Shown here piece after piece: positions 11,297 to 23,805 of a stretch of 64,000 nucleotides of DNA. A program made the position numbers and the translations under genes. The DNA is taken from NCBI RefSeq assembly GCF_910592395.1, contig NC_088308.1, positions 13,905,001 through 13,969,000 of the forward strand, given 5' to 3'. Origin of the DNA: Lineus longissimus (Eukaryota; Nemertea; Pilidiophora; Heteronemertea; Lineidae). Within the stretch, counting starts at the first letter, position 1. Each line of letters begins with the position of its first letter. Below the pieces are notes generated by a model. That model searched no databases. It worked only from the letters and a program-made list of their open reading frames with translations, and was not told where the DNA came from.

Positions 11297-11784
11297 AAAA
11301 GGTACTCCCTGCTGTGATTTTAAAAGCAATTTTGGCAGCTCCGGTAATGAATTTTAAGTACAAAATTGCCCAGAAAGGAAAAGGTTTACACACTGGGTAT
11401 TGTTTGAGTTTGGACCCTTTATAATAACTGGCATTGACCAATCATCTTTTGCCTGAAAACCCCCAAATTGCTCTTAGAATCCCTTGTGTTCTGAAAAATT
11501 GCAAACAACGTGGCACAGTTTTGGGCAAAGCTTTTTGTTGGTTCACTATGAGCCAGTACTTTATTGTGATGTCACTCTGTTCAAAGAGTCTTTTTTGGCA
11601 AATTTTTTCGTGGTATCGGAATACTTGGGCCATATTTTAGGGTTAGGTCGTTGGACCCTCGCAGTTCAGCAAGGCAAATGAAATGAGAGGTGAAGGGAAG
11701 AAATAGTTAAAATCGAATTTGAAACCCACCCTCATGTATTTTGGGAAGGTACATTGAAATATTTTTCTGTATTTCTACTTTCAG

Positions 11785-14700
11785 GTTACATCTAAATATG
11801 GAGAGTGAGGAAGTCAGGCAATACTGTGTGACATTCAGAAACAAAGTGAAGGTATTTTCACTGCCTGCAAGCACCTCTAATGCTAAGTCTTTGAGAGAGA
11901 GAATTTTGGACAAGTTTAAACCTGCTAACGATATTTCCCTTCAAGTTAGAGTACGAAACTTCAACGACTGGATCGATATAGACGAAGATGATGATGAGGA
12001 CCTCAAACTTTTAATAAACTCTCAAGAAATCAGATGTTTGGAAATAGTAGACCCTGCTACTGTGTCAGCATCGACGTCTGATTCTTCGAGTGGTGCCGCT
12101 GCTGCCATACCACATGACCCCGCTGATGCCATACCACATAGCCCAGCTGATGCCATACCACATCGCCCCGCTAATGCCATACCACACAGCCCAACTGAAG
12201 CCATACCACATAACGCAGGTTGTAAGGTATGTAAAAATGAAGTTCATCCTGAACATACGTACTTTGTTCCATGAACTGGCCTTCAAAATGTTCTGACCAA
12301 AGTCTATGCTGTTATTGGGACACATATTTCCTTGAAGCGCATTCATAGACCTAGAATTTGATGACCCATGTTGATTCATAGACCCATGTTGACATGATCT
12401 GATCACATCGCATTTTTTATTCCTTCCTTATTTCTATTAGGCCCTGAAAGGGTCTCAATTTCTGTGGAAATGTGCAACTTTATCATCCAGAACATTGCAT
12501 TTTTGGTATCGGCGCCCCCAAATTACCCAAAAAACATCAAGTTCTGGTCGTTCCAAGAGATGTTGAACAAAGGTCATTTCTAGAGGGCTTTTGGCTTTCG
12601 GCCCATGGCCTAATGTTACAAGTAAAAAATCTGACACGATTTTGGCTAACAATGATTGTAAAACTGGTCACTCAGTTGAGATCTGTCTCAGTGTCTGACA
12701 GCAGAATGCAGGTATTGCCTTTTCTTTGCATGTGGTGTCCCAGAAAACCTTCATGGTGATACTGCGAACACAATACAAATTTATATTTGCAGCAATTTGA
12801 ATTTGATGTCATTGACATAGTTACCCAACATCCGAAAGGGCAGGGGGTGCTTAAAGAATACAAAGAAAATGGAACTGTAACATACGAAACCAGGCTGGTG
12901 CTGACTGGTATTGTGGCAGCGGAAATGGTTGAAAGATTTACATAGTAAGTAGTTTTATTTTGCATTTGTGCTAGAATCGTTCAATACTATGATGAATGGA
13001 TGGTGTGCTGCAGTGATAGCATAGCAATATCAAACCGTTGGCACCAAACAGGTACTTGTGACAGAAGCTTGCAACATGTGTAAAAAGATAGGGGCAGGGA
13101 CTAGTGCATGATCAGTGTGCAAAGGTAGCAACAGGTGTCTTGCCACCACTGCTCAGCATGGGTGTCAAGTTTTTGAGGGACGAGTACCTGTGGACACCCC
13201 AGCATTGTTACTCCTATGCCGTCAGAAGAAGACAAATTCCTAAAATGTCCAGAGACTAAGCAAATGCCCTCTGGCTAGGTTGTTGTCTTTCTGTCGAAAG
13301 TCTCAATAAATTGTACGAAGTTGAAAATTCAAAATTTACTCAAGCTTTTCTAAGCATAAGAAATTTTATGAATCATCAGTTTTGTTTGAGAATTGTCTTG
13401 TTTTATTTGCAGCTATCCAACAACTGCCCAGAAGATCATGGTTGCGCAAAGTATTGTAAAAGCGTTTCCAAACCTGAAATCTACAACAGACATCCCTTAT
13501 GTAAGTATTCTTATGTTTAAAAAAAAAGTAAATATTGGCACAAGCAGATTGACAGAACATGACCAGGTGAATCTCACAATAGCATCAAGATGATTGTCTT
13601 GATGTTTTGAATTTGTACATGAACTGGCCCTAACTCAGTTAAATCCGTTTTCAAATCATCCTCAACCAGACAAATAAAGACAACGTCATCTGCACCAAAA
13701 AGGTTGTTCTCATTTAGTTTACCCCCTTGCCATATGGAATTGCTATCTGTTATCCCCAATAAGAATACAGCTTTTATGAAATAACCACTGCTGGCTAGAG
13801 TCTGACCGAATATGGCCAGCGGCAAATTTTCTTTGATGGCCGGTTTCCCAATAACATCTAACTAGAACTAGAAATATATAACGCAATTGGGGCAAATTGC
13901 GAATGTATGCCCCCGCTCACACCACAAAAGTTTGAAGTGTGTCAAACCTCTAGTTCTTCAGTTAACAATCGGAATACCAAAATCTAAGTTGGCTGCTGGC
14001 AGCCATATTGGATTTTGGAACACGCCCAAAATTGATAGAGAGCATCCCCTGAATGACCATTGCACCACAAAAGTTTGAAGTGTGTCAAACCTCTAGTTCT
14101 TCAGTTAACAATCGGAATACCAAAATCTAAGTTGGCTGCTAGCAGCCATATTGATTTTGGGTCAGGCCCAAAATCGACAGGGAACCTCCCCTACGCAACC
14201 TGATCACACCACATAAGTTTCAGGTCTGTCACTCACTAGGTTCTTGAGTTACAGGTCGGAATGCGAAAAACCAAGTCGGGCCTGGCAGCCATCTTGGATT
14301 TCAGATCGGGCCCAAAATGGATAGGGAACCTCCCCTACACTAGGTAATAACACCACATAAGTTTCAGGTCTGTCACTCACTCGGTTTTTAATTTACGGGG
14401 CGGAATACAAATCACCAAGTCGGGGACCTGGTGGCCATCTTTGATTTCGGGTCTGGCCCAAAATCGATAGGGAACCTCCCCTACCATAGTCCATTACACC
14501 ACAAAAGTTTGAAGACTGTTGGACCTCCGGTTCTCCAGTTAACGAGCGGAATGCCAAAATCTAAGATGGTGGCTGGCGGCCATCTTTGATTTTGGGTCGG
14601 GCCCAAAATCGATAGGGAACCTCCCCTACCATAGACCATTACGCACCAAAAGTTTGAAGACTGTTGGACCTCCGGTTCTCCAGTTAACGAGCGGAATGCC

Positions 14701-15927
14701 AAAATCTAAGATGGTGGCTGGCGGCCATCTTTGATTTCGGGTCGGGCCCAAAATCGATAGGGAACCTCCCCTACCATAGACCATCACACCACAAAAGTTT
14801 GAAGACTGTTGGACCTCTGGTTCTCTAGTAAACGAGCGGAATGCGAAAATCTAAGATGGCGGCTGGCGGCCATATTGGATTTTGGAACGCGACAAAAAAC
14901 AATAGGGACCCTTTGACACACTAGGCCTACACCCCCTAAAAATTTCAAGTCAGCTGAGCAAGGGGTTCTTGAGTTATAGTCTGGAATTCAGTGCGGCGGA
15001 CGCGGCCGGAAACCACCCAAGAACATAATGCCCCCACTTTAGCGGGGGCATAATTAACTCTTTTTCTTCTTCTGGCCATACTGTAATTACCCAAAAATTC
15101 TGGCAAGCTCAATATATTTTTGTGATTTTTGCAATCAAGGGTTCACGCACGAAAATCATATGCACAAAAATTATTCTCAGTTCATTTTGAATTAGATTTT
15201 CAAGATAAATGCAAAATTAACATTTAGAAAAACAAGAGTCACCAAATCAAATCAAATTGAACATTCAGGGCTGCAAAAATAGTGGGGTTTACAGTATCCT
15301 CTCACCATTTCTTTATTAAAACACAATTCTAGGGATCATTGATAATTTCAGGACATATGGTTGAACCCCAAAGACACCACCAAGGGCCATCTGGCCACAA
15401 AACTGAATACAATAAGACGCACCATCCCGAAAACCAGTCAGCAGCGCCCAAGGAGGAAAAGACCAGTGACGCCGCCCAAACCATATGCCCCAGAAACCAC
15501 CAGAAAGCTGATACGACGCCAACTGGAATTCAAGGCCGTCCCAGAGGAGGAAGAGAAGGCTGTTATTTCCATAACACTATTCTCTCAATTTCAGGTGGGA
15601 ACCAACATCCAGCATTATCTTCAACAAAGGAAAAAAGAACGACATCAGCCTTTTCTGCTTTGTCTGGGGACAAAAAGACAGCCTGTGGAGTATCACGCCA
15701 TATTAGACATGGAGTCTTTCCCCTGTGGGGACGACATTGTTAAGGCAATGGACAAAGTGTTCAAGATGCACTATGTTTTCAATTTAGAGTACGCATATTC
15801 TCTTACGTCATTCTACTCCTTTCTGGAACATGTGTATGGCATCAGCAATGGCAATAAACCCCATGTCAGGGTTACAGAATTAATCTCTATGCTCAAAGCT
15901 CTTTCTTCCGGAAGGGCTGATGAGTAG
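11785..15927 (+). CDS. Four-exon gene for a 414-aa PB1-domain, SAMD3-like protein
   Basis: Exons: 11785-12226 (ATG 11798), 12793-12944, 13413-13500 and 15352-15927. All have GT-AG borders and agreeing phases (0, 2, 0), giving 415 codons including the stop. Residues ~1-85 look like a PB1 domain (VKVFSLPASTSNAKSLRERI, then acidic IDIDEDDDEDLKLLI). Next comes an 8-residue repeat rich in AIPH. Exons 2-3 encode QGVLKEYKENGTVTYETRLV and YPTTAQKIMVAQSIVKAFPN, and exon 4 ends with LPC-like MESFPCG, HYVFNLEYAYSLTSFYSFLE and PHVRVTELISML. This order matches the SAMD3-like/transposon-associated proteins of fish and invertebrates as I recall them. The role is unknown; PB1 suggests pairing with another protein. 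An acceptor-like site (tctcaatttcag, about 15583-15594) inside exon 4 may mark an optional intron. Intron 3 is filled by a 145-bp tandem array. Confidence 0.7.
12104..12220 (+). repeat. 24-bp coding repeat (AIPH octads)
   Basis: gccataccaca recurs every 24 bases five times within exon 1 of the PB1-domain gene, encoding repeats such as AIPHSPAD, AIPHRPAN and AIPHSPTE. It forms a likely disordered linker between the PB1 region and the rest. Confidence 0.8.
13865..15055. repeat. ~145-bp tandem array, 7 copies, bounded by inverted 'atgcccccgct'
   Basis: The phrase aagttt(g/c)a recurs at about 13929, 14071, 14215, 14361, 14508, 14652 and 14797, a spacing of 142-147 bp. Units include 'gatagggaacctcccctac' and 'aagatggcggctggcggcca'. 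The block begins near atgcccccgctcac and ends at tagcgggggcat, so the tandem block has inverted ends like a single mobile unit. It lies wholly in intron 3 of the PB1-domain gene. Confidence 0.75.
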
Positions 15928-16640
15928 GGTTGTTGGACTAAAGGAAGGTTGTAAAATGTTGTACCTCAGCAACACTAGACTGGAGGGGGTCTGCCTGGGC
16001 AGGATGGTAGGTGGCTGTTGATTTGTTAACTAAGGTTGACACATTTCGTTACCACTTAAGTTCTTGAACTGAAACTTGGTGCACATGTACCCCTGGGTGA
16101 CCGCTACTCAGTGACCGCTACTCAGTGACCGAATAGCAGTCTCAGTTGATTCAGGTCAAAAGTGATAATGTTCTAAAACATACAGGTGAGCACATGGTCC
16201 ATTGACCATTTCATTTGACTTACTTTTCAAGGTCAGATAGATCAAAGTGTCCCAACAGCACCGCTGTTAGACAATGGTGGCACATTTGTAATGGGTTTAG
16301 CTACTGATCCCAACTCATGTAACTTGGTACAAATACCACTGGGTGACCCCCTACATGTGCTCACAGACAAAAGCGCAGTCCGAATGGACCATTTCATTTA
16401 CAATGTCATTGCTGTGCTTAATTTAGTTGTGATGCCACAGGTCTTGGGCAGGTGACGTGACGAATTTAGGTGCCACTCTGTAGTGACCTACCATTCTCTC
16501 AATGGCAGTCCCTGTCCAGTCTAGTATTGATGACTTTGGTAGGAATACTGTAACCCAGGAAAATTCTGTGGGCGTTTTAATTTTGCAGTCTTTGCGGAGC
16601 GACATTGTCCCCAAAATCAATGCGAAATATGGACATGTGC
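15928..16640. other. No gene recognised
   Basis: 3' flank of the PB1-domain gene. There is a short local duplication 'gtgaccgctactca' near 16097-16125 and nothing else I can name. Confidence 0.4.
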
Positions 16641-16644
16641 ATTA

Positions 16645-17728
16645 GATAATGTATTACAGCGGTGATCTGTCCGCAAATATCAAACCCGCAAAACACAAAT
16701 TTTGGGGCTCAAGACAGCACTTCCATGAAAAGATCAGGCTGCAAAATCTTTCCGGGTTACAGTATTGCCTATTGGTCTTGTCAAACGATGTTGGTCTTGT
16801 TGAACATTTTCTTGAGAAGTTTTCTTCCATTGATGTATCATTATTGTTATGGTTCAAAGAGATGTTAGGAGACCTGACAAATTTACGTGATCCTGGTGCT
16901 TTTCCATGTTGATTTCGAACAACTTCGGCATCCACGAAATAAAGGTGCCTCTGAAAATTTCCTGGTGTACAGTATTGTTCAAAGAGATGTTAGTACACCC
17001 GACAAATTTCCAAGATCCTGGTGCTTTTCCATGCTCATGTTGAAGATAGGTGACAGGAATTGTCTTGTCTCACAATGATTGTGTTTCCTAAAGTTACAAT
17101 GTTTTCTTCAATTGAAAAATGTTAGGAAAATAATAGACCGGACAAATTTCCAAGATCCTGGTGCTTTTCCATGCTCATTTTGAACAGGGTGAAAGTAATT
17201 GTCTTGTTTCACAATGTTCATGTTTTCCTAAAGTTACAAAGTTTTCTTCAATTGATGTACATTTATTGTTCAAAGAGATGTTAATAGTAGGCCTGACAAA
17301 TTTCCAAGATCCTGGTGCTTTTCCATGCTCATTTTGAACAGAGGGTATGGTTGAAGATAGGTGACAGGAATTGTCTTGTCTCACAATGTGTTTCCTAAAG
17401 TTACAATGTTTTTTTTACCGTTAATTCAAAAATGTTTGTTAGGAAAATGATAGACCTGACAAATTTCCAAGATCCTGGTGCTTTTCCATGCTCATTTTGA
17501 ACATAGGGTATGGTTGAAGATGGGTGAAAGTAATTGTCTTGTTTCACAATGTTCATGTTTTCCTAAAGTTACAAAGTTTTCCTCAATTGATGTACATTTA
17601 TTGTTCAAAGAGATGTTAATAGTAGGCCTGACAAATTTCCAAGATCCTGGTGCTTTTCCATGCTCATTTTGAACAGAGGGTATGGTTGGAGATGGGTGAA
17701 AGTAATTGTCTTGTTTCACAATGTTCAT
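16645..17728. repeat. ~160-bp tandem array, left part
   Basis: gacaaatttccaagatcctg recurs at about 16998, 17140, 17296, 17457 and 17629, with a degenerate copy near 16872. Spacing is 126-172 bp. Other unit words are 'ttgtcttgtttcacaatg' and 'cctaaagttacaa'. The array is cut at 17728 by the LINE and resumes at 20605. Confidence 0.8.
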
Positions 17729-17729
17729 T

Positions 17730-20365
17730 CTTTCAAATTCTGAAAATGGTATGGAAACTAGAGGGGTTTTTCTTGATATTGCGGGGGCCTTTGATGCTGT
17801 TCCGCATTTTCTTCTCCTTCAAAAGCTTAAGGCCTATGGTATAAGGGGAAAACTTCTTGAACTGCTCAGGTCGTACCTTTCAAACCGCAAGGTTAAGGTA
17901 AAGATCGAAAGTTCTTCTTCGGATCTGAGCCCGACAGGTTATATAAATAGTGGTGTTCCACAGGGTTCTATACTTGGCCCGCTCCTCTTCTTATTGTATA
18001 TTAATGATCTAAGTGATGTTGTTAAAAAATGTATATTGTATCTTTATGCTGATGACAGTTCTTTATTTCTCCCGGCCTTGCCGAATTCCATTGACGAAAC
18101 CCATACTCTTATTCAAAATGACCTTCACAATTTGTCAGTTTGGTCGGATGTGTGGAAACTTGATTTTAAAGCCTCAAAAAGCAAAGAGGTCATATTTCAC
18201 TCTCCTCGTAAAACTATCAATAACCATCCACCTCTGTCTTTGGGTACGGGAGTTATTCCAAGGGGCGCATTCCATAAGCACCTTGGTGTTACACTTGATG
18301 AGTGTTTGACTTTTAGCATGCATATCAACAATATTGTTGTAAAATGTAACAACATGTTAAATCCACTGAATGCTTTGAAGTTTACGGTTCAATCAAGGCA
18401 TCTTGAACGCATGTATCTATCATTTATATTACCTCATCTTGAATATGGATCTATTATATTTGACTTTACCAATCAGGGTCTACTTTCTCAATTAGATAAA
18501 ATCCATTATAGGGGTGCCATTATAGTCAGTGGTTGTATTCATGGGACTAACACCCAAAAGGTTTTAAAATGTTTGGATTGGATGTCACTTTCTGCTCGGC
18601 GTAGGGAAAAAAGATTGGTGCTTATGTATGAGGTACAACACAATTTGGTACCATGTTATGTCAATGAAATCTTTGACATTTATCGTAATCGGGCGCCTCC
18701 TGGCCGTTTAAGGACTCAGCGAGACTATGTACTTCCCCCAAGATCATCTGCAAGATTTAGCAAGTCAACTGTGCCATGTGTAATTAGAGATTGGGAGTCT
18801 GTGCCTGTCAATATAAAAAACTGCTTCTCAAGAAACTCATTTAAATACAATATCCGAATTTTTCTGAGAGGTAAACATAACCTTCTTACTTCTACAAAAT
18901 TGGCTCTTACTCGTAATGAAATGGCCAGGGCCATTGTGCTCACCTCATGTGGAGGAAAGATGGATAAAGAGCATGGTCTTGTGTCATGTAGTGTTAGGTT
19001 TGATGTAGGTCCAAGCAATTACAATTTCCCCAAAATGGCCAATTTACAGTACATTCGACCTCTGTGACCTTGAAAAGTAGGTCAAATCAAAGAAGACCCG
19101 GGTGACACATTGAATGGTTGTTAGAATTAGATGTACCTATGATATAAAATTGGTGCCAATCGGGCAAGTCATTACTAGGAATAATGGCATTTTGAAGAAT
19201 TTAGGATTTGGCCCCCTCCCTGGAGGCCAAACGGCAAATCAGATCGCACCAAACTTGAGTACCTGAGATCACCTGACCAAGGGGTACATGTGTACTTAAT
19301 TTGTGATCAATAGTCATTGCAGTTAAGAAACGTGCCATAGTTACGGCCTGACGGCGAATTTACGCCATTTGACCTCTGTGACCTTGACAAGAAGGTCAAA
19401 TTAAAAACCTGTGTGACATATACTGTATGGTGGTTAGATGTACCCATGATATCAAATTGGTGGCAATCGGGCAAGAAGTTAAGGAATAATCACATTTTTA
19501 AGGTTTTTGGATTTTGCCCCCTGGTGGTCAAGTGGTGAATCATATTGGACCAAACTTTGGTCCCTGAGATCACCTGACTAAGGGGTAAATGTGTACCAAA
19601 TTTGGTATCAATAGTCATTGCAGTTTAGAAACGTGCCATCGTTACATCCTAACGGCTAATTTACACCATTTGACCTCTGTGACCTTGAAAAGGAGGTCAA
19701 ATCAAAAACCCGGAGGATATATGATGCACCTTTGCTAGAAGTACCTACCATATTTTTTTCAAAATTTCCCGACTACTATTAAGGGAGATATTGCATATTT
19801 TCACTTTTAACGTTTGGCCCCCTGGTGGCCAAACCATGAAACGAATCGGACCGAAACTTAGTCTCCCAGGTGTCATTACATAAGGGTACATGTGTACCAA
19901 GTTTCAACTCAATAGCTCTAACAGTTACGAAACGTGCCCTGCTAACGACGGACGACGGACGACGACGACGACGACGGACGACGGACGCCACGGTATGGGA
20001 TAAGCCCACCTAAAAATGAACTTTCACTCAATAGGACAAGGTGTGACTTAGTTTTTCGGTGTCACTTTTATTCCCACAATTGTACCAACGTTTTAAGTCC
20101 ATCTTGTGATTGCGGGGCTCACTCCCAATCTACTAAACACCTTCTCTTTAATTGCCCTTTATTAAATGATTTACGTAACGATTTCTTGAATGATCCTGGT
20201 TTGCTGACACACCTTACTTCTGTTAGGTTTTTCAATCTTCGTGTTGATGAGAGGCTCCATTTTCTTCTTAATGGTCAATTTTCATTGGACCTTACTTCAA
20301 ACAGGCTTGTTGTAGAAAAAACAGCCACTTTTCTCAGTAATATTATCGCCTTTTCTGGTAACTAG
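17730..20365 (+). pseudogene. Non-LTR reverse transcriptase, truncated and split
   Basis: The frame carries RT motif A as GVFLDIAGAFDAV, motif B as SGVPQGSILGPLLFLLYIND and motif C as YLYADDSSLF, followed by a thumb and C-terminal region to about 19018 (RFDVGPSNYN). After the inserted repeat the frame resumes near 20012 with ELSLNRTRCDLVFR, then CHFYSHNC, the zinc knuckle CDCGAHSQSTKHLLFNCPLL, and ends at TAG 20363-20365. The CxC...H...C knuckle and YADD fit a Jockey/CR1/L2-type element. The endonuclease and the first part of the RT are missing. The frame opens upstream by chance through the tandem array, so the Met near 17706 is not the real start. Confidence 0.85.
19019..20011 (+). repeat. 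AGGTCA-bearing dispersed repeat inserted in the LINE
   Basis: Three internal units of about 300 bp start near 19056, 19370 and 19671, each with (t/c)gacctctgtgacct. The block ends in gacggacgacgac tracts and 'gggataagcccacct'. It separates RFDVGPSNYN from ELSLNRTRCDLVF in the reverse transcriptase frame, which fixes its limits to a few bases. It is the same family as 1330-1876 and 61262-61845. Confidence 0.8.
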
Positions 20366-20604
20366 TGCCAGATCAATGGAACCCCTCATCAATCACTACC
20401 TTTGTACAAACTATAACTATTTGTGTTACTTTACCTTTACTTGCATCCCTTTCTTTCCATTCAAAGTACCTTATCTTGATTCAACTTGTTCTTTGTATAC
20501 CATTGTAACCAGGGCTATTAATGCTTTCAGCCTAAGCCCTGACAAATTGTCTCAATATGTAATTTTGTTTATTTGGATTTAATAAATAATAATAATAATA
20601 ATAA

Positions 20605-20890
20605 ACAATGTTCATGTTTTCCTAAAGTTACAAAGTTTTCTTCAATTGATGTACATTTATTGTTCAAAGAAATGTTAATAGTAGGCCTGACAAATTTCCA
20701 AGATCCTGGTGCCTTTCCATGCTCATTTTGAACAGAGGGTATGGTTGGAGATGTGGTTCGCAATGTTCATGTTTTCCTGAAGTTACAAAGTTTTCTTCAA
20801 TTGATGTTCATTTATTGTTCAAAGAGGTATTAGTAGGCCTGACAAATTTCCAAGATCCTGGTGCTTTTCCATGCTCATTTTGAACCATTG
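20605..20890. repeat. ~160-bp tandem array, right part
   Basis: Continues 16645-17728 after the LINE, with unit phrases at about 20687 and 20846. With the LINE and one target copy removed, the spacing across the junction is about 171 bp, in step with the array. Confidence 0.8.
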
Positions 20891-21350
20891 GCATGGGGAA
20901 GATAGGTGGCAGGAATTGTCTTTCTTTCTATGTGTTTCCAAAAATTACAAGGGTAATGTTCTTTCATCTACATGTATGTATTTTGAACAAATGTTAGACT
21001 TCCCTGTCAGAACAAAATCTATCAACAAGATCGGCCAAACACTTATCTTATAGCAACAAATTTCCAACGTTTCAGGAACTTGTTTTTCCCCGGTGACGGT
21101 GTACACTAGCAACAGTTTACCTACAACTACAATTGGTTGCCAGTCAATGAGTCATGTTGTTATGAAGATTCCATATGGCCACAGTTACAGGTAATTGCCA
21201 CTGTTTGTGGACGGTATTGAACACCTTTTAACTGATCCATGCCTCTCTGAAGGCAATGATGAATAGTGTTTCTAGAGGATCAATATTCAGCTTCCTCAAT
21301 CTGTCAAAATGTTTTTGATTGTGTTATGTGTGCATGTACATGCACATGTA

Positions 21351-23425
21351 CTGTAAAATATGCGATAAGCGAACGGCCCACAAAACTTGTCGAGAGGAAA
21401 TCATTGCGTATACATGTTCAGGTCCTTTGAAATAGACCTAGATGACGCTGATGTCACGACTTATTGAGCATGTAATTGTACCACAAAATCCATGTCTGAT
21501 ATCACTTTGAATTTAAATGACATTGAATAACCGATTTAATGCTGGCCTACTCGTGCATTTAAGATTGTCAATCGCAAGGGTCAGCAAGAACCCAAAATGA
21601 TGTTCACTGTCTTTTTTGGCATTTTGATAATGTTTTCTGATTTCGTTCATCCATTGGATAATGGCGACATCAATAATGTTGATGAAAATGTCGATGCCTT
21701 ACAACCTCCTACTCGGCGTCACCGATCGTATTCACTGGCGGAGAAAATCCGTCTGCTCGATGACTATGAAAACGAAAACATCAGGCAGCCTCATGGGATT
21801 TCATCGGCCCAGTTTGCCAGGGAGCATAACATCCCCTCCGGGACTATGCGCCGATGGCTCCACGAAGAGGATGACCTCCGAGAGAGACATCGCGAAACTA
21901 CGAGCAGGCAGGTCAACAGGCGCAGACAAAGACAAAGGGGCATTGGTGAGTGCTGTATTGTATTTTAAACAGAAAATTAACGCCATCTCCCATGTCATTT
22001 TCTTTTCAAATTTGATGTTTATGAGAACCTGGAACTTTAAATTTGAAATTGTTGTTTTCTAAAGTCCACATTTTTTTCAGCCTTATAGCCAGAAGTTGAC
22101 AGGTCAGTTCGTGAATGGATGGCAACAAGGCGACAACAGGGGGTACCCGTCTCGGGCGACGACATTATGATTAAAGCTGAACAGTCTTTCCGAACATGGT
22201 GGGCAGTGCTTCCCGAACAGCAGCAACAGGAATACCGACAGCATCGGCCACAATTAACAGACTTCAGGGCGTCCAGAGGTTGGCTAACTGGTTTTCTCTC
22301 TAGGAACGTGTTTAGTTTTAGGAAACAATGGAAAAATTTTACGGCTATTCCCGAAAACGCGGATGAACTTGTGGCCAATTTTCAGCAAAATGTTGCCGAG
22401 ACAGTTGATGAAAATGGGATTGAACTTGTGATAAACATGAATGAAACGTTTGCTCTTTTTGACAATACACCTACAACGAAAAGGGGGCAAAACAAATTGA
22501 TGTTCGTACGTCCCGAGGGAATCCGAAACTAGGATGTACCGTAACTTTAGGGATTACAAGGGATGGGAGAAAGATGCCTGCGAGTGTGATACTCAGAGGA
22601 CTGAGGGCGGACGGGGAAGTAATCCAGGATTTGAGGGAAAATGCTCCGGACAATGTCCGAGTAACCGGGTCTGAAACGGGTTGGGCAAACTGGCAGACAC
22701 TACTATCGTGGGTTAATGACAGTCTTCTCCCATTTGTAGGTAATGCCTTTCCATTTTTGTTGATATGGGACATGTTCCCAGCCCATAGAAATGCCCAGGT
22801 TCAGCATCACATTGAAGATGCGCCTGGTTTTATCCAGCTGGTTCCAGGAAGATGTACTTCTTTGGTCCAGCCATTAGATAAAACTGTCATCCGTTCCTTC
22901 AAAATTAACATGTGTAAAATGTGGAAGGCCTGGAAGATCCAAAGTAATGATGAACATGGTCGTTGTGAGCCAATTACTAGGGATACGCTTTTGCGCATTA
23001 TCAGCGACTCCTGGGCCCCTATAACGGAAGAGGCAATCCATACGGCCTGGCGTGCGTGCGGACTGCTGCAAGGAGATGAGCCAGTGCCAGACCACATTGA
23101 TCAAGACATTATTGATTTTGATAACATTGAAATCGAAGACAATGGTCTAGAATTTGTAGATTTGGACGAAGAATTGACTTAAACTCAGTATTAATCATCA
23201 CATCCTGTTTGTCTTTCTTTTTATCCAATTCAACTCAATGAGCCCAAGTACTTTTGCACGAACGCGGTAGAAGTCTACCACCAATAACCCCCAGGCTATA
23301 ACCACATGAAAACGACACTTGTCATCAGCGTCATCTAGGCCTATTTCATAGGACCTGAACATGTAAACGCAATGATTTCCTCTCGACAAGTTTTGTGGGC
23401 CGTTCGCTTATCGCATATTTTACAG
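21351..23425 (+). mobile_element. Complete pogo-like DNA transposon (2075 bp)
   Basis: About 103-bp terminal inverted repeats (21351-21453 and 23323-23425) differ at roughly three positions. They begin CTGTAAAATATGCGATAAGC. TA dinucleotides at 21349-21350 and 23426-23427 are the target duplication. The interior holds one transposase gene on the plus strand. Ends and target choice fit the Tc1/mariner-pogo superfamily. Confidence 0.93.
21597..23182 (+). pseudogene. Pogo-like transposase, frameshifted, first catalytic Asp replaced by Asn
   Basis: Part 1 (21597 to about 21950) has an N-terminal helix-turn-helix: HRSYSLAEKIRLLDDYEN and QFAREHNIPSGTMRRWLHE. A GTGAGT donor follows. Part 2 from about 22090 has a CENP-B-type DNA-binding region (SVREWMATRRQQGVPVSGDD, WLTGFLSRNVFSFRKQW) and the DDE domain. 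The first acidic site reads LVINMNETF, with Asn where the family has Asp. After TTKRG, in a run of five G near 22487, the frame must shift to continue KQIDVRTSRGNPKLGCTV and MPASVILRGLRADGE. The second Asp is in LLIWDMFPAHR and the third in SLVQPLDKTVIRSF. The acceptor joining part 1 to part 2 in phase is not clear. The C-terminus is acidic. Two independent lesions make activity unlikely. Confidence 0.85.
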
Positions 23426-23509
23426 TATGTATGCATACAGGGTGTCCTCATCATGTTGGTGTGGTGAATAAATCAATTTTTAACAATTTTTGTCTTTTGG
23501 TTATTGTTT

Positions 23510-23805
23510 GGTGCTGGAGGATTCAGGGTTAAAGGGTAACATTATGGAGTGGTGGATTGATGCGAGTAACCATTTTAGATGGTTGAAATTGCAAAAGATC
23601 CCTTTTAAAGGGCAGTATTGCCATTTTATAGTGTTAAGATTTTAACACTTTCTCACCCTTTTCAAAGTGTTGAATGTGGTACCCCTTTCCAAAGTGGTAG
23701 TTTAACCATGAAAGAGGAGTCACTGTACGGCCCCTTTGGAATGTTGAGGATTAACATCTATCTGGTTGAAATCAACATTTTAGTTTTTAGAATGTGGTGA
23801 ACTGA
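23510..23805. repeat. Diverged dispersed repeat related to 7775-7975
   Basis: Its reverse complement starts 'attctaaaaactaaaatgtt' and shares aaagggt/gttaaa words with 7775-7975. Boundaries are approximate. Confidence 0.45.

Larger units (their letters stand above)
17729..20604 (+). mobile_element. 5'-truncated non-LTR retrotransposon with 11-bp target duplication
   Basis: acaatgttcat is found at 17718-17728 and again at 20605-20615, so removing the 2876 bases between restores the tandem array. The 3' end is an AATAAT microsatellite tail, typical of several non-LTR clades. The 5' end starts inside the reverse transcriptase, as in target-primed truncation. A 0.99-kb repeat (19019-20011) has since inserted in it. 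Confidence 0.9.
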
